This document shows, one piece after another, positions 1 to 12,533 of a stretch of 64,000 nucleotides of DNA. Position 1 is the stretch's first letter, and each line of letters starts with the position of its first letter. A program made the position numbers and the translations under genes. Under the pieces are notes generated by a model. The model did no database searches and was not told the origin of the DNA. It saw only the letters and a program-made list of their open reading frames with translations. The stretch is taken from positions 4,741,501 to 4,805,500 of the forward strand of contig JAPTOF010000012.1 of NCBI GenBank assembly GCA_028554755.1, in the 5' to 3' direction. This stretch comes from Cordia subcordata (Eukaryota; Streptophyta; Magnoliopsida; Boraginales; Cordiaceae).

Positions 1-129
1 TTCTTTTGTGTTGTTTTTCTCAAGAAAGTTGCTCTCCATCAGAATTGTGACGTCTCTTTCTCTCTCTCTCTCTTTGCTCTACTCCATTGTTGACAGGTCA
101 TCTATTTTCAATATATAACAGTAGCATGG

Positions 130-166
<37 letters not shown>

Positions 167-1245
167 TTCTAACAGAGATCGATTGCTTAGAAGATTGTGA
201 CTAAAATCAATCACACAAAGTGCAACAAAAATGAAATGCCAATAACACAAATACACATTGCATCTATAGGTAAGATCGACGAAGCATCAAATAGTTCAAC
301 ATGGTTGAAAAAATTCCCGCTACGCCTATCACGAAGACAATGATTGTTGACATCAATGAGACAACGAACACATGTTTTGCAGCCTTCCTGTCAATTTTAA
401 AGGGACGAGAGGTTGGAGCCATGAATGTTGGGTGCATACATGGTAGGAAAAATTGACAATGAATTTCGTAGTTTCAATTTTAGGAGTTTTTACACATTTT
501 CATTTTTTTTAATTATGGACTTAATTTACTTAGTTTTGTTGTAAAAAGGGTTTCTGCCAATTATTATATAAATATTTTATTACTAAATATTTTAACAGCA
601 TTAGCTTTGTCTTTTTTGGTCCTTTTCACAATTCAAAGCACTTTTCTAGTAATAAGCCAAACAGGTCTAGTAACATACACAACAGTACTTTTAACAAGAC
701 AAAGACAAACAGTTAACAACTTTTATTCAACAATATTTTTAACTAAAAGTTTACTAGTAAGGACTCTATTGTTCAATAGTTGAAATTTTGCAGCAAAACC
801 AAACAGACCCTAAGTATGAAAAGTGGAAACCAGTCAACTTTTGAAAACAATCCTTGGTTCATTGTATTTATGTAGGCATTAGACATAAGAAACAAGGGAG
901 ACACTTGGATAATTGGATTCGAGGCTCAAGCTCAATTGCTCAATATCACGATTGACGGCTCTAATGCCATAGAAGATTTGTATTAGAATTTGAACTCGCT
1001 TTGAGTTTGAAGGCTCTAATACCATATAAAATATGCTTGTACATCAAATGCTTATAAATTACATACTGATCAAATGTCCAATAAATAAGAGTTACAGCAC
1101 AAGCTGATATTAAATTGGCAAACCTTTTCCTAACACTTGGATCAACAGGGCAATGACCTAGTTTTTGTGGTCCTCATTAGCATTGTAATTTTTTTTTTTA
1201 ATCAACAAAAGTTACTCATTTATTAAAAAAGAAGAAGAAGGAAAA
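1..1245. other. AT-rich intergenic DNA, no gene
   Basis: No coding region is supported. A (TA)n microsatellite runs from about 132 to 163. MITE-like sequence around 600-815 includes the phrases AAGCCAAACAGGTC and AACCAAACAGACCCTAA. A poly(T) tract near 1189-1199 is followed by a sequence like the 3' end of a retroposon in reverse orientation. Nothing else is recognisable. Confidence 0.6.
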
Positions 1246-2487
1246 GGGTAAATTTCACGTTGTCCCCCCGTATTTCCAAAACTTCAGATCATCCTCTCAC
1301 ATTTTTTTGAAATTTATCTCACTCTTCTCTACCATTAGTTAGACAGTAACGCCGTTAAATATTACCTTGAAATGACCATTTTAGACCTAAAATAAACTAA
1401 TAAGTTTTAACATCATCTTTATCTGACAAAAAAAAAAAATCCATCATCTTCATCTAACAAAAAAAAAAAAAATCCATCATTATCTTCTTCTTTAATTGAT
1501 CAAAGCAACTCATTAACCCAAACATGGCAACAACCTGACCCGACCATTCAAATCGATCCAGGCCACTAAAATCTGATGAGCTTCTGCCGAAAACGTTATT
1601 TGACCTGTTGCAAACACAACTGCGCTCCCTAATCGACAAATAGTTGCACCATCACCGTCCACCATGATAGCCATGGTTGCGACCAAGAAAGCTCCTCGGT
1701 AACACCTTCTGCAGCATCGTCTCACCATGCCATGAGAAAAGCTTCACACATTGTCACGATTCCATTCACATGCTTCGCGCAAGATTTTGAAATTCCATAC
1801 TCAAATCTATCATTAAAGCTCCATGTTCATAGTTTTTTATTTTTTATTTTTAATAAAGAAACTAAATAATCTCCATTTTATTCTTCAAATTCTTTCTTGA
1901 TCCCATATACATAAAATGAAAATTAAAAACATAACAGCAGAAATCACGATCAAGAAGCAGGACAATAAAGGCAAAATCACAATCAAGAAATCACTCTTTT
2001 AGTGAGTGATGTTTTCTACTTGCAACTCATTAGCAAAGACATAAGGTTGTTGTGCCTTCATAGGCAAATGTTGACATGCCTTGTCGTTCCTTGTGCTTGG
2101 GATTTGACAAGTGCAATACATTTACATGGCCACATCGTTTGATTGTCTGACAGTACTCTCACATCTTCTTAACAGATGAACGAACCTTCATGGCTGATTG
2201 ACTCGAGCCATGTGCTTTGTGCTGCTGCAAAAAATTCAAAAAGAAATAAGAAGCCTAGGTTTTTTGTTTTCCCAACTGCATTTTCATCTAAATAAAAGGT
2301 AAAATTTGTAAAAATGTTAGCCTAGTTTCATTTTTAGCGTGTATAGCTCAAATTTGATGGAAAAATGGATTAAGGGAGCTAACGTGATAAATTTCATAAA
2401 AACACAAGGGGGCGATTTGAAGCTTTGGGAACACAAATGGTAACGTGATACTTTCGCATATTACAGGAGGAAACGTGAAATTTATCC
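1246..2487. mobile_element. Mutator-like non-autonomous element, 1.2 kb
   Basis: The two ends are inverted: GGGTAAATTTCACGTT at the left and, reading inward on the other strand, GGATAAATTTCACGTT at the right. The homology continues loosely for about 100 bases with the short C-runs typical of the plant repeat family whose ends read 'GTAAATTTCACGTT...CCCC'. The flanking 9-mers match poorly (about 5 of 9), so the target duplication is not convincing. The interior (about 1500-1760) is less AT-rich than its surroundings and contains short open frames. I recognise no product, and they may be remnants of captured host sequence. Placement in the Mutator group rests on similarity to the elements at 4.2, 5.1 and 32.3 kb. 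Confidence 0.55.
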
Positions 2488-3130
2488 AAGACGAAATACA
2501 CACACAAATTTAAATTACATGGAAGCTAAATCATAGACATTTTGAGATGTTTGGGCATGTATGAACTCTCTGTTAATAATAAGCTTTGGATTCTGCTGTC
2601 GGACCTGTACATTTGTGAAATACCCATTATGAGTTGGGACTAACACTAATTAAGTTTGATAATGGCGTTGCTCGAGAAAGTGAGAGCAGCTGGGGACCAT
2701 GACAATCTGATGTTTACTTTGGTCCCACACAAGTGTTTTATCTGTGATCACTGATGGTAATCCATAGAGTGTAGATCTTAATTATCATATTACTACCTCA
2801 TTTAAAAACACAATAAATAGATTAATCCTATCTCAAAATTATCTGTACATGAGATGGTAATTTATCATGGCATTTTAAGTTAAGTAAGTTATGAGTTCTA
2901 GTACTTATCACCTATTTAAAAATATTAAAATCATTTACATAGAAGACTTTACCAAATCACGCCTACACGTGAAGAACATGTTATGCAGAATAAATAAACA
3001 TAACTTAATTTCCCTATTTATAAAGGTGTTAAGCACAATAAATAAATAAAACCTAAATCTCATCTAAAATATATATGTATTCTCCGAAGTTAATTCTTCA
3101 ACTTTACCATTAAACTTTTCAGATTATGTG
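2488..3130. other. Intergenic, no recognisable feature
   Basis: AT-rich DNA without a plausible gene. I see no transposon end or repeat unit that I can name. Confidence 0.5.
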
Positions 3131-3240
3131 GCTTTTCTTTTCTTTTTTTTTTTTTGGAAACCTCTCACCCCCATGGGATCGAACTCAGAATCTCACGCCT
3201 CAAGGAAATAGTCTTAATCAGTTGAGCTATCTCTTGATCC
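3131..3240 (-). mobile_element. tRNA-derived SINE
   Basis: Read on the minus strand, the element starts GGATCAAGAGATAGCTCAAC. It has a pol III A-box-like TAGCTCAACTG (about 3219-3229) and a B-box-like GAGTTCGATCCC (3175-3186), and ends in an A-rich tail (the T-run at 3136-3155 on the plus strand). The spacing of the boxes and the tail are the hallmarks of plant tRNA-derived SINEs. The flanks carry an imperfect duplication (CACCTAATATG versus CACATAATCTG). It cannot be a functional tRNA gene because the acceptor stem is not formed. Confidence 0.7.
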
Positions 3241-3245
3241 CATAT

Positions 3246-4195
3246 TAGGTGACTAATTCATATATATAATATTAGTGCCTGGTCTACCTAAATGATCAAG
3301 CGTTATGTACTTATTTTGATTGCAAAGGAGAAATCACCCTCTGAAAAATCCCCTGACTTTCTGAGTAGCCTCATTCAAGAAATCCCACAACTTTCTCAGT
3401 AGCCTCATTCTTTCATCTTTCTAAGCTATTTAAATGTTCAATATTCTTACTACCACTTATTATAAATATGTTTAAACACAAAACTAGATAAAAAAATTCA
3501 GACCCGTACTTAAGGAGAAGGGCGTGTTTAAAATAATAAATAACTATGTTAAACTTGTGTATAATAGCCATCAAGGTGAGAGCCTGAAATTGATCAATAT
3601 CTCTTACAAGTTTAGCCCAACTAATATTTGTTATCAAATGTGAATATACGAATATTTAAAAAACAAGTGATCTATTGGCTCATTTGACATATTATGGAGT
3701 ATAATGTTGAATCTTATGTGATCAAATCTAACACTTCTTTCTATGACCATGGAAATGCGACAGGACTAACGAGAACCTAACTACCAATAAATATACTTTC
3801 GAGACAAAGTCTTGCTTCGAAAATGTATCAGGAGAATAGGAAAATAGCAACTTAGCTATGCCCTAGAGGCATCCAACATATCATTTCAATTTGTACAGTT
3901 TTCTTTTTCTATTGTTTTAGTGTTTGGGGTTGTATGAAGTTTGTTATGACAAAGCATGTAAAGGATGTTTGGCAATTAGAAATTCCCTTAACACCAGATA
4001 AGCTTTCCAATGATATTATTTCTTAACTTGATTCACCTCTCTCATTGATTCCATATGGAAAAAATTAAGAATATTTCATTTGATTTTTTAGTACATAACA
4101 TTGTTTAAGAAATCATCAAAAGTTGTTTGAACACCCATAGTTAATTACACATTGCAGGCATGGCCTGGCTAATAATTGATGACACATGGCTTTAT
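3246..4195. other. Intergenic, no recognisable feature
   Basis: AT-rich sequence without coding signal. Short open frames on the minus strand near 3413-3637 have AT-driven composition and match nothing that I know. Confidence 0.45.
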
Positions 4196-4204
4196 TAATT
4201 AGAA

Positions 4205-4899
4205 GAGTAAATGGCACATTACCCCTCTGTAGTATGGCATAAATGCGCAATACCCCCTAAAGTCTCAAAATTATCTGATTACTCCCTCGAACTTCTTAAA
4301 CGTGTGCAAATTACCCCTCCCCTCCACCGTCTGTTTTTGGTTAGTTTTAATGGAAGTTGGAGTCTACACGCGTGTGTTGTGTTTTTCATTGCATAATATA
4401 TAGAGTAAATGGCATATTACCCCCTTATAGTCTAGCATAAGTGCGCAATACCTCCTTAAAGTCTCAAAATTACCCCCTTAAGTTTTCAATGAGTAAATGA
4501 GTTAAACGTTTTTATAAAAAGTGTAAGAGTTTAAATGGTCCAAATTTAGTTTTTATACATATTATGCAATGAAAAATACCACACATGTGCGTAGAATTCA
4601 ATTCCCATCAAAACTAACCAAAAAAACTCAAGGGGGTAATTTTGAGACTTCAAGGAGGTTTTGCGCACTTATGCTAGACTACAGGGGGGTAATATGACAT
4701 TTACTCTATATATTATGCAATGAAAAACGCAACACACGCGCGTAAACTCCAACTCCCGTCAAAACTAACCAAAAACAAACGGCGAGGGGGTAGTGAGGAC
4801 ACGTTTAAAAAGTTCGAGGGGGTAATCAGATAGTCTTGAGACTTCATGGGGGTATTGTGTATTTATGCCAAACTATAGGGGGTAATATGCCATTTACTC
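4205..4899. mobile_element. Fold-back Mutator-like MITE with perfect 9-bp target duplication
   Basis: The element is bounded by GAGTAAATGGCACATTACC and its inverted copy ending CCATTTACTC. It is flanked by an exact 9-bp duplication, TAATTAGAA (4196-4204 and 4900-4908), as expected for Mutator-superfamily insertion. It is a double palindrome. Outer arms of about 195 bp enclose a second, shorter inverted pair (about 4402-4710) that starts with the same GAGTAAATGGCATATTACC end. The inner copy is bordered by TATATA-rich sequence. The simplest reading is one family member nested inside another, or arm duplication. It is non-coding. Confidence 0.85.
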
Positions 4900-5129
4900 T
4901 AATTAGAATTACTAGTAACAAAATATTTCATAATTTTGATTAGAAGAATTTGAGTACTACCTTGAGGCCAGGTGTGGGATCGATCAGTCGGTCAAAAACC
5001 TATCATAATCTAGAAGTGAAACTTGTTGGAGGAATCTCCAAGGATGCCAACTTTCAGATAAAATATTTATACTGGTACAATCTGTCCGTTAAGTTCATTT
5101 GCGAACAACAATTCTAACTTTAATATATA

Positions 5130-5686
5130 GAGTAAATGGCATATTACCCCCTTGTAGTATGGCATAAATGCACAATACTCCCCCTGAAGTCTCAAAACTA
5201 TCTGATTATCCCCTCGAACTTTTTAAACGTGTGCAAATTACCCCCCCTGCCGTCTGTGTTTGGTTAGTTTTGATAGAAGTTGGAGTCTACGCGCGTGTGT
5301 TGCGCGTGTGTTTGCATTTTTCATTGCATAATATATAGAGTAAATGGCATATTACCCCCTGTAGTCTGGCATAAGTGCGCAATATTTCCCTGAAGTCTCA
5401 AAATTACCCCCTTGAGTTTTCAAAGAGTAAATGAGTTAAGCGTTTTTATAAAAAGTGTAAGAGTTTAAATGGTCCAAAATATTTAGTTTTTATATATATT
5501 ATGTAATGAAAAACGCCACACATGTGCATAAAATTCATTTCCCGTTAAAACTAACCAAAAATAGACGGCGAGGGGGCAATGATCACACGTTTAAAAAGTT
5601 CGAGGAGGTAATCAGATAGTTTTGAAACTTTAAGGAAGTATTGTGTATTTATGTCAGATTATAGGGGAGTAATATACCATTTATTC
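5130..5686. mobile_element. Second fold-back Mutator-like MITE, internally deleted
   Basis: Same family and same nested plan as the element 230 bp upstream. It starts GAGTAAATGGCATATTACC and ends in the inverted form ACCATTTATTC. The flanking 9-mers, TAATATATA (5121-5129) and TAATATTTA (5687-5695), match at 8 of 9 positions. The inner left end is present near 5338, but the inner right end and part of the outer right arm are missing, so the copy is about 140 bp shorter. It is non-coding. Confidence 0.8.
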
Positions 5687-5695
5687 TAATATTTA

Positions 5696-8600
5696 AGGTA
5701 CCTTCATTAATTAATATAAAACACACGTGGTGAGATATGTTGCTGCATCACTCGAATTTAGACTGCACCTACCCCGAGGATCAGTGGGGAACGAGAAAAA
5801 CCCACCTACCTTGCAAATATGTGACAGAAAAATTCTTCAAAAATTTCCTGAATATTAGTTTTAAAAGTCGTGGCGTGGTAGATGCCGCGCTAAACAGAAT
5901 CTTTATATTTTACAGAGGAATTCCATAAATTAAGGGCATGTTTGGATTGGATTGTATTTTTATTTTCAAAAAGAAATTATATTGTGTTTGTAATAAGTAT
6001 TTAGATTATATTTTAATAAAAGTTAAAACTCTGAAAAAACTGAAATTTTTTTTCAGAAGTCAAAATATTTAACTTTTAAAAAATGTACTTTTTTTTTGAA
6101 GTTTTAGATAAAAATACTTTTGAAAAAAATTCAATTAAACAAGTCCCAAGTACATCGCTTAGCTGCCGCGCAACAAGTTATAAACTAAGCACACATTTCA
6201 CAAGTTATACTTGCATAATTACGCTGCCATGCAACAAGTTATAAACTAAGCACACATTTCACAAGTTATGATTATAAAATTACATGAACACTTCACTGTT
6301 ATTAAATATTTCTAGTAAAATTATAATATTATTTGAATATCTATCATGAGATGACTCAATAATGTGTTCGGGAAATTTTTTACAATAAGTGAAATAACTC
6401 AAGCATTTTAACACCCCAGTAAAATTAACACTTCATGAGCTGGACAAGTTCGTATATGTGTCAACATTATGCGAGGCAATCAATCACCAGAGATGTATCC
6501 TATAGTACAAGAAATGTGACCCATGATCTATCTTTCTATCTTTATATCCCATAAGAACATGAGAGTTTCCTTAACATTCTTATGAAAGAGATTTACCCTA
6601 TAATGTAATGAGATAAATTAAATATTATGGTGATAAATTATACAATACGATTGTAATGAAATAACTTAGATGGTTCGTACATCCATGCAATGGACCTCAC
6701 GTAGCTTTTCTTTTTCTTTTTTTCCGGTATGGTGATGAGGAGCTACCATTGGGAGGACAAATTTAGGTCCACTTCAAAGTTACATAAGTTTATAAATCCT
6801 ACGTATAGTACAATCACATGTCTCCCAAACACAGGTTGCAGATTTCTAGATACTAAATAAGGTTTATAATAGGAGGGTATATATTCGAATTTAAGATTAT
6901 TAATTATAATAAAATATTATTTCATTACTTCACCTTACTTCTGAGAATTTTTTTTTTTTTGACTCTTAAAAATATCTCGTTCGAAAAACTGACAGCCACA
7001 TGCAGAAAGGAGTACAAAATGGGTTTGAAAATTTGAAATTTTTTTTGTTTTCATAATTGTGTCACGCGTACAAAATTGTATAATTAAAATTGTACTATTT
7101 ACATGGGTGCCATTGCCCACCTACCCCCTGTGGATGGCATACTGGTATGGCGGGCATCACTACAGTGGAGTAGCTCTGATCTGAATTGAATCATGTTCAG
7201 ACAAGAATAAAAATAAAAATAAAAATAAAACAAAAATAATAAGGCAAAGAAAATGAAGCATGTTACAACGATATCGGGCGGAAGACTGAGAACGCTAGTG
7301 TGGGGCGCACCGCTCCATCACGTTTTTTTTTCCCTCCTTTTTTTTAAGAAATACAAATACTGACTCCTCTTTAGATATGGTAGATATGCGTCTCTATCAA
7401 CAGAGAAAATTGCACCAATTTGATCTACCCGTACTTTCTCATTTATTGATATTGTCTGGTTTGAAATAGTTATAAAAAATGGGTTGAGATTCACAGTTAT
7501 ATCGATCTAAAATTTACAATCTTGAATCAATGCAATATATTTTTATTTACAGTGAATTTTTTATCATAAAAGAAATTTGAGATGGAAATAGAAACGCTAA
7601 AAGGAGTCAGAGTGACTTCTAACAAAATCGATTTAATCTAGAACTTATCTTTTGATCAACGAATAACTGAACCCTAAACTTTGATTCGCATTTGAGGTCT
7701 CGCGGATTTAGCAGTAAGTATATTGTTTATGGCTCACATGGGTTGCCTTTTCCAAAACATAATTTTTTTGCATAAATTTATACCATATTATCATAGATAT
7801 CATTTGACTCTTTGTGATGCATCTAATATAATTTTACTTAGAGCAAATTTTTTTGCTATTTTAAAAAACAAAAAATATAGGGGAATGTAGATATTAAACA
7901 TGCAACAATTTTGGCGATTGAACCTACTGTGAAGATTAACAAGATAGCTTTAGTTTTTGGCTAATATCAGGACATATAATTACATGAAACTATTTTAGTG
8001 ATTGAACCCACTATACTGAAGATATTTTCTACTATTTCGAATCTTTTTTGGGTCATTAATATTTTAGTCCACTAAATTATATATTCTTTTCGGTTCATGA
8101 GAAAAGATTTTTTCGTCCTGGTATTTTTGTTTTTGGTCACCATTTGTCCTGATATATATGACTTGTTCAAAAATCGTATTAAACATGATTGATTTTTCTT
8201 TTTTGATTAAAAAAAAAAAACATGATTGATTTGTTGCCAGAAACTGACTGATTCACCAACCATGCTCTGTAAAAATAAATAAAGACAGGTAGACTCCATA
8301 ATAATGCACATGTATCGCATGTAAACAACAATGTAATATATATCTGCAGACAGGGACTTTCGGCAATGAGCCTCATCATGTGGTCGAATGTATATTTTCT
8401 CTTGCATTATAGTGATAAAAGGAATAGAACAAAAAGCTTCTAATTATCTTAAATCATCTAGTGTTTTCTTTTTGTTCTGAATGATTAAATGAATCATTTC
8501 ATTCCGTAAATAAAAACAATACATGTTTAACTAGACTAATTATAATAACTCGTTATCCGATCATGTCTTATTTATTGTGCATGATTAGAAATCATGTATG

Positions 8601-9978
8601 TTATTTATTAATCTTGATAGCAAAGATAAGATTTGATAACAAAGTTTTACTATTGGAAAGCTTACACATTCGTCATGAAAAAGAATATTGGGATTCGATG
8701 GTTAGTAATCGTCAAGAAACTCATAAAATAATGAGAGTTGATAGTTACACTTCAACTTTTATTTTTTGCTCGCCTATATATGAATAAAGTACTAAAAGGT
8801 CCTTAATTCTTTTACAAACAGACAATGACATAAATTGTTTAAAGTTCCTTTCGAAGTGGTCTTATGAGACTGTAATAAAAAAAAATACAATAATTAATAA
8901 TATTATCGGATTTACTTAAATTATATGTTTTAAGATTTCAACCAACTCATACGTCGATATAAGATTCCTACCAACTCATATGTCGCTATAGTATCCACAC
9001 CAATAATATGGAATATTCTTGCAAACTATGCAATGCTTTTTTTTTTCTTTCTTTCTTTTTCTTTTTTTTTTTTCTTTTTTCAGGTCAATGTAAATCATGT
9101 AATGATCGAGGGAAATGAATTGGACATCTAGGTGATGATCTAAAAACAATATAATTATTACAATTTTTTCTGCGACGAAAGGATTTTTCAAGATTAATGC
9201 AGAGAAACCAAAAAAGATCTAATTAAAGAAGATGACCAATATTAAATTAGATAAATATCTAGCTAGACACACAAAAGTATCGTCAATAACATATAGCACT
9301 AACCAGAAACATTGTATTGATCTAGTTAATTCATAATCCTGAGTCCTAAAGGGCTGGTACTTATAGAAATATATATTCATATATATTATATATCTATATC
9401 TATAACTATATCTATTTATGCTTATATATATACACCATACATAGACATTCATGCATTAAACAGACAGTAGAATGTCTTTTTAGTGCCATGATGAAAGCCA
9501 AATGCTCCATGCATTTAGTTCTTTATCTTTTTTTAATTTGTCAATGTTGATTGCATCACTATGTGCCAACATATAATATATTTTTGTTTTTTGAAACAGT
9601 ACCAAGTCATAATATTTTATTTAATTGATCATCTGATAACTTTTTGAGCACTATTGTTTTGAATCAGAAAGTTATGCCTTAAAAAAAAACCAAAGTTGAG
9701 AATGATGCTTTATTTAGATAAATACGTTTTTATGACATATATTAGTATTTAATTACATATATCGTGATAAAGAAAACACATGCTGAGCACTAATTTACGT
9801 GCATTTTAAAATTTTAATAGTTACAATATTATATCACTTAATTAAAATTAAATAAATATGAAATTTTGGTAAGACGTAATAAAAAATGGAATATGTTAAT
9901 ATGGAAAATATTTTAATATTGATCTAAATAACTTAAGATTTATATTATATCTCGTGTATCGCACAGGTCTACCTATTA

Positions 9979-9980
<2 letters not shown>
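5696..9980. other. Long AT-rich intergenic stretch
   Basis: No gene is supported over 4.3 kb. A 214-bp Tourist-like MITE lies at 5934-6147. A short direct repeat (ACAAGTTATAAACTAAGCAC) occurs near 6173 and 6233. Pyrimidine tracts occur at 6945-6960, 7320-7350 and 9030-9080. Open frames such as those at 8179-8407 and 8563-8787 are short, AT-rich and unlike any protein that I know. Confidence 0.5.
5934..6147. mobile_element. Tourist-like MITE (GGGCCTGTTTGGATTGA family)
   Basis: The left end reads GGGCATGTTTGGATTGGATT, and the right end is the inverted form AATTAAACAAGTCCC. The interior is the T-rich then A-rich palindrome shared with other copies in this window. The flanking trinucleotides do not match (TAA versus AAG), so this copy is older or its boundary has drifted. 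Confidence 0.5.
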
Positions 9981-10026
<46 letters not shown>

Positions 10027-10064
10027 ACATATGTATATGTATATGTATGTATATAAATATAAAT
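9981..10064. repeat. Compound microsatellite (GT/TA)n-(GTAT)n
   Basis: A run of alternating GT, then TA, then GTAT/ATGT units. The apparent open frames on both strands here (tyrosine/isoleucine repeats) are translations of the microsatellite and not genes. Confidence 0.9.
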
Positions 10065-11590
10065 GCCAAGTGGACACGTGGTCGCTTTTTAGCAAGGAAA
10101 AAAAGAAGGAAAATATATGAAATATCTATCTCAGCGATACTTGTGTTATTCAGACAATCTGTCATCTGATAGGGACATCTTCTTTAGCAATTCCTTGTCG
10201 AGAAACATGCATGTAGGACATATGCATCTTCATTTAAATGCTTTCACACCACTTACAGTCAGGGAGCACAACCAGCGTAAGGGTTAAAATTATGATATCT
10301 ATAAAATAATTTATATATTATAAAATATTCTAAATAAATAAATAACTAATTCAAAACAGTTTTTTAATTAACAAATATCCGTCACATTTTTTTTCATTAA
10401 CAAAATCTGAAAAAAATTACAATTGTTCTGTTCGAGTTTAATGACTTGATACTGTGGCATGAGCTTTTAACTTGTTCCAAATTTATTGTTCTTAAAGGGA
10501 AAAAAAAGAAAGGGATGATGGAGAATTAATTTATGACAAGAGAAAAGAAAACTTAATTTTCTTATTATTAGGTAATTTTTAACACTATTTAAAAAAAAAA
10601 AAAAAAAGAGAGAAAAAGTGACCCCTTTCTTTTACGTGTGGCTTCCACCGGTTGCGATGGAATTGTCCTCGTACATATTCACGTGTTTACTAATTTCACT
10701 AAAAATACCTGGAAGTTATATTATACAATTTAAGAATTTTGTACTCACTAAATATTGTATATTTTTAGTGAATAAAGACCAAAATTTATGAATAAATAGT
10801 ATAAAAATTATGAATAATTGCACCAATTAAATTATTCACAATTATTTTACTATTTATTCATAATTTATTAATTCACAACTTAAAATATATTTGCTCACTA
10901 TTCTTACACATGCAAATACACAAAGACATATTCATGTACATAGACCCAAACACTGTTAATATTGTCAACAAATAATATTAATCTTATCAATAAATCGTAT
11001 TAATGTTTTGAATAAAGGTCAAAAAGTATGAGGGAGTATAACGATGAAAGATTGTAGTATAAATTACGCATGTAGTCACCGTGTGAGATCTTCAATTCTG
11101 TCCACAGAAATTTGCTATATATGCTCGTACGATATACAGGGACTTTCTTATCTTCTAGTTCTACAACTGCATAAAATATATTAATTTTATTTCATATGCA
11201 TCGAGAAGTTACTGTTTCACGTTGTACACGTGCATGCTACTAACTAAAGCTCCCTTTATTTGTTGAAAAAAAAAATCTCTTTATTTGAAATAATTATGAT
11301 TTTTTACGTAATAAGTCGAATTTATCTCAAACTCCTACTCGGGTGTAAAAGAATTAGGATTGAAAATGTAACTTTTTGAATAATATAGTGAATTGCGTGA
11401 CTAGAATTGGTAATGTCCAATTCTCATACTATGTGATCGTAGTGAGGTTGTACAGCTATTTTCTTTCTTTTTTTTCTTTTATCTTTATCTTGTATGCTGT
11501 TAAAACGAGGCACAACGTCATGTTTTATGCATAAATGCTTCTAAGTCCTCATTTTGAAAAATATTTCTTTTAAGATAAACAACCATTCGT
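10065..11590. other. AT-rich intergenic DNA with a hairpin
   Basis: No gene. An inverted repeat with roughly 34-bp arms (TTATGAATAAATAGTA and its complement) sits at about 10785-10866 and would fold into a hairpin; it may be the core of a degraded MITE. The rest is unremarkable AT-rich sequence with poly(A)/poly(T) tracts. Confidence 0.45.
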
Positions 11591-11598
11591 GATATTTA

Positions 11599-11824
11599 GG
11601 GCCATTTTAGATTGATTTTTTTTTAAGAAAAAAATATTTTTTTTGAAAAAATTAAATTAAATTTACAATAATTATTTGGGTTGGCTATCAAAAAAGTTAA
11701 AATTAAAAAAAAAAAGTTCAAATATAATTTTTTTTAGAAACCAGAATTTTCAGCTTCTCAAAAAAGTTATTTTTCAAAAGTTTTTAAAAAGCCGTTTTTG
11801 GAAAAAAATAATTCAAACAGGCCC
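11599..11824. mobile_element. Tourist-like MITE, 226 bp, TTA target duplication
   Basis: The ends are GGGCCATTTTAGATTGATTT and the inverted AATTCAAACAGGCCC. TTA occurs directly outside both ends (11596-11598 and 11825-11827). The GGGCC ends and 3-bp TNA-type duplication are typical of PIF/Harbinger-derived Tourist MITEs. The length is identical to the copy at 18155-18380. Confidence 0.75.
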
Positions 11825-12068
11825 TTAAAATACTGTTTAGTTTTAAGAATACCCTAAAAACTTTTATATATATGGTGGTCCACTAACATTATTTTCTTTT
11901 TGTGAAAAGATTATACATTTATAACACTCTCCTCATATATATATATATATGTATGTATGTATTTATGTATATGTGTATGTGTCTGTGTCTGTGTGTATTA
12001 TGCTTAGAGTTATAAAGTTTTATTTTGAAAATCAATAATATTTTGAAGAATATATGGTTCAAGATTTA

Positions 12069-12283
12069 GAGCCTATTTGAATTGACTTTTCTTAAAAGTA
12101 TTTTTTTAAAATAATTTTTGAAAAAACTATTTTTTTCTTGATAAGTTAAAATTTTTGATTCCTAAAAAAATTATATTTGAATTTTTTTTAGAGTTTTAAT
12201 TTTTTTTAAAAATTAAATCAGATAATTATTATAAAAATAATATAAATATTTTATTTAAAAAAAAATCAACCCAAACCGATACC
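12069..12283. mobile_element. Tourist-like MITE, degraded
   Basis: The left end GAGCCTATTTGAATTGACTT and right-end phrase AATCAACCCAAACCG belong to the same family as 11599-11824, with the same T-rich/A-rich palindromic interior. No clean target duplication is visible. It ends about 190 bp upstream of the TATA box of polyphenol oxidase 1, so it forms part of that gene's upstream region. Confidence 0.5.
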
Positions 12284-12471
12284 TTTTACTTTAGCTATTC
12301 TAAAGATTTATAAATTTCTCGTGCGAAATGATCTCAATAACAAAAGCAAGATCAGAAGGAGATTTCATACAGTAGGTCCCGGGAAGAAAGAAGCTGAAGA
12401 AAAAATTAATTGATGAGCTGGAGATTTAACTTTAATTACAGAGGGGACAAGGACGGGGGCAATTTTCACCG

Positions 12472-12480
12472 CTATAAAAA
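12472..12480 (+). promoter_or_regulatory. TATA box of polyphenol oxidase 1
   Basis: CTATAAAAA lies 54 bp before the start codon. This spacing fits a transcription start in the CA-rich stretch around 12505-12515 and a 5' leader of about 20-30 bases. Confidence 0.75.
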
Positions 12481-12533
12481 CAGGTGATACCTCCAAGCTT
12501 TTCCCAAACACACTACTCAAAAAACGAGCACAC

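Noticed and set aside
3131..3240. A functional tRNA gene on the minus strand
   Set aside because: The A- and B-box-like words are present, but no cloverleaf or acceptor stem can be drawn and an A-tail follows. It is a SINE.
9896..10169. Open frames rich in Tyr/Ile on both strands
   Set aside because: They are translations of a (TA)n/(GTAT)n microsatellite. The same applies at 42510-42776 and 48760-49005.
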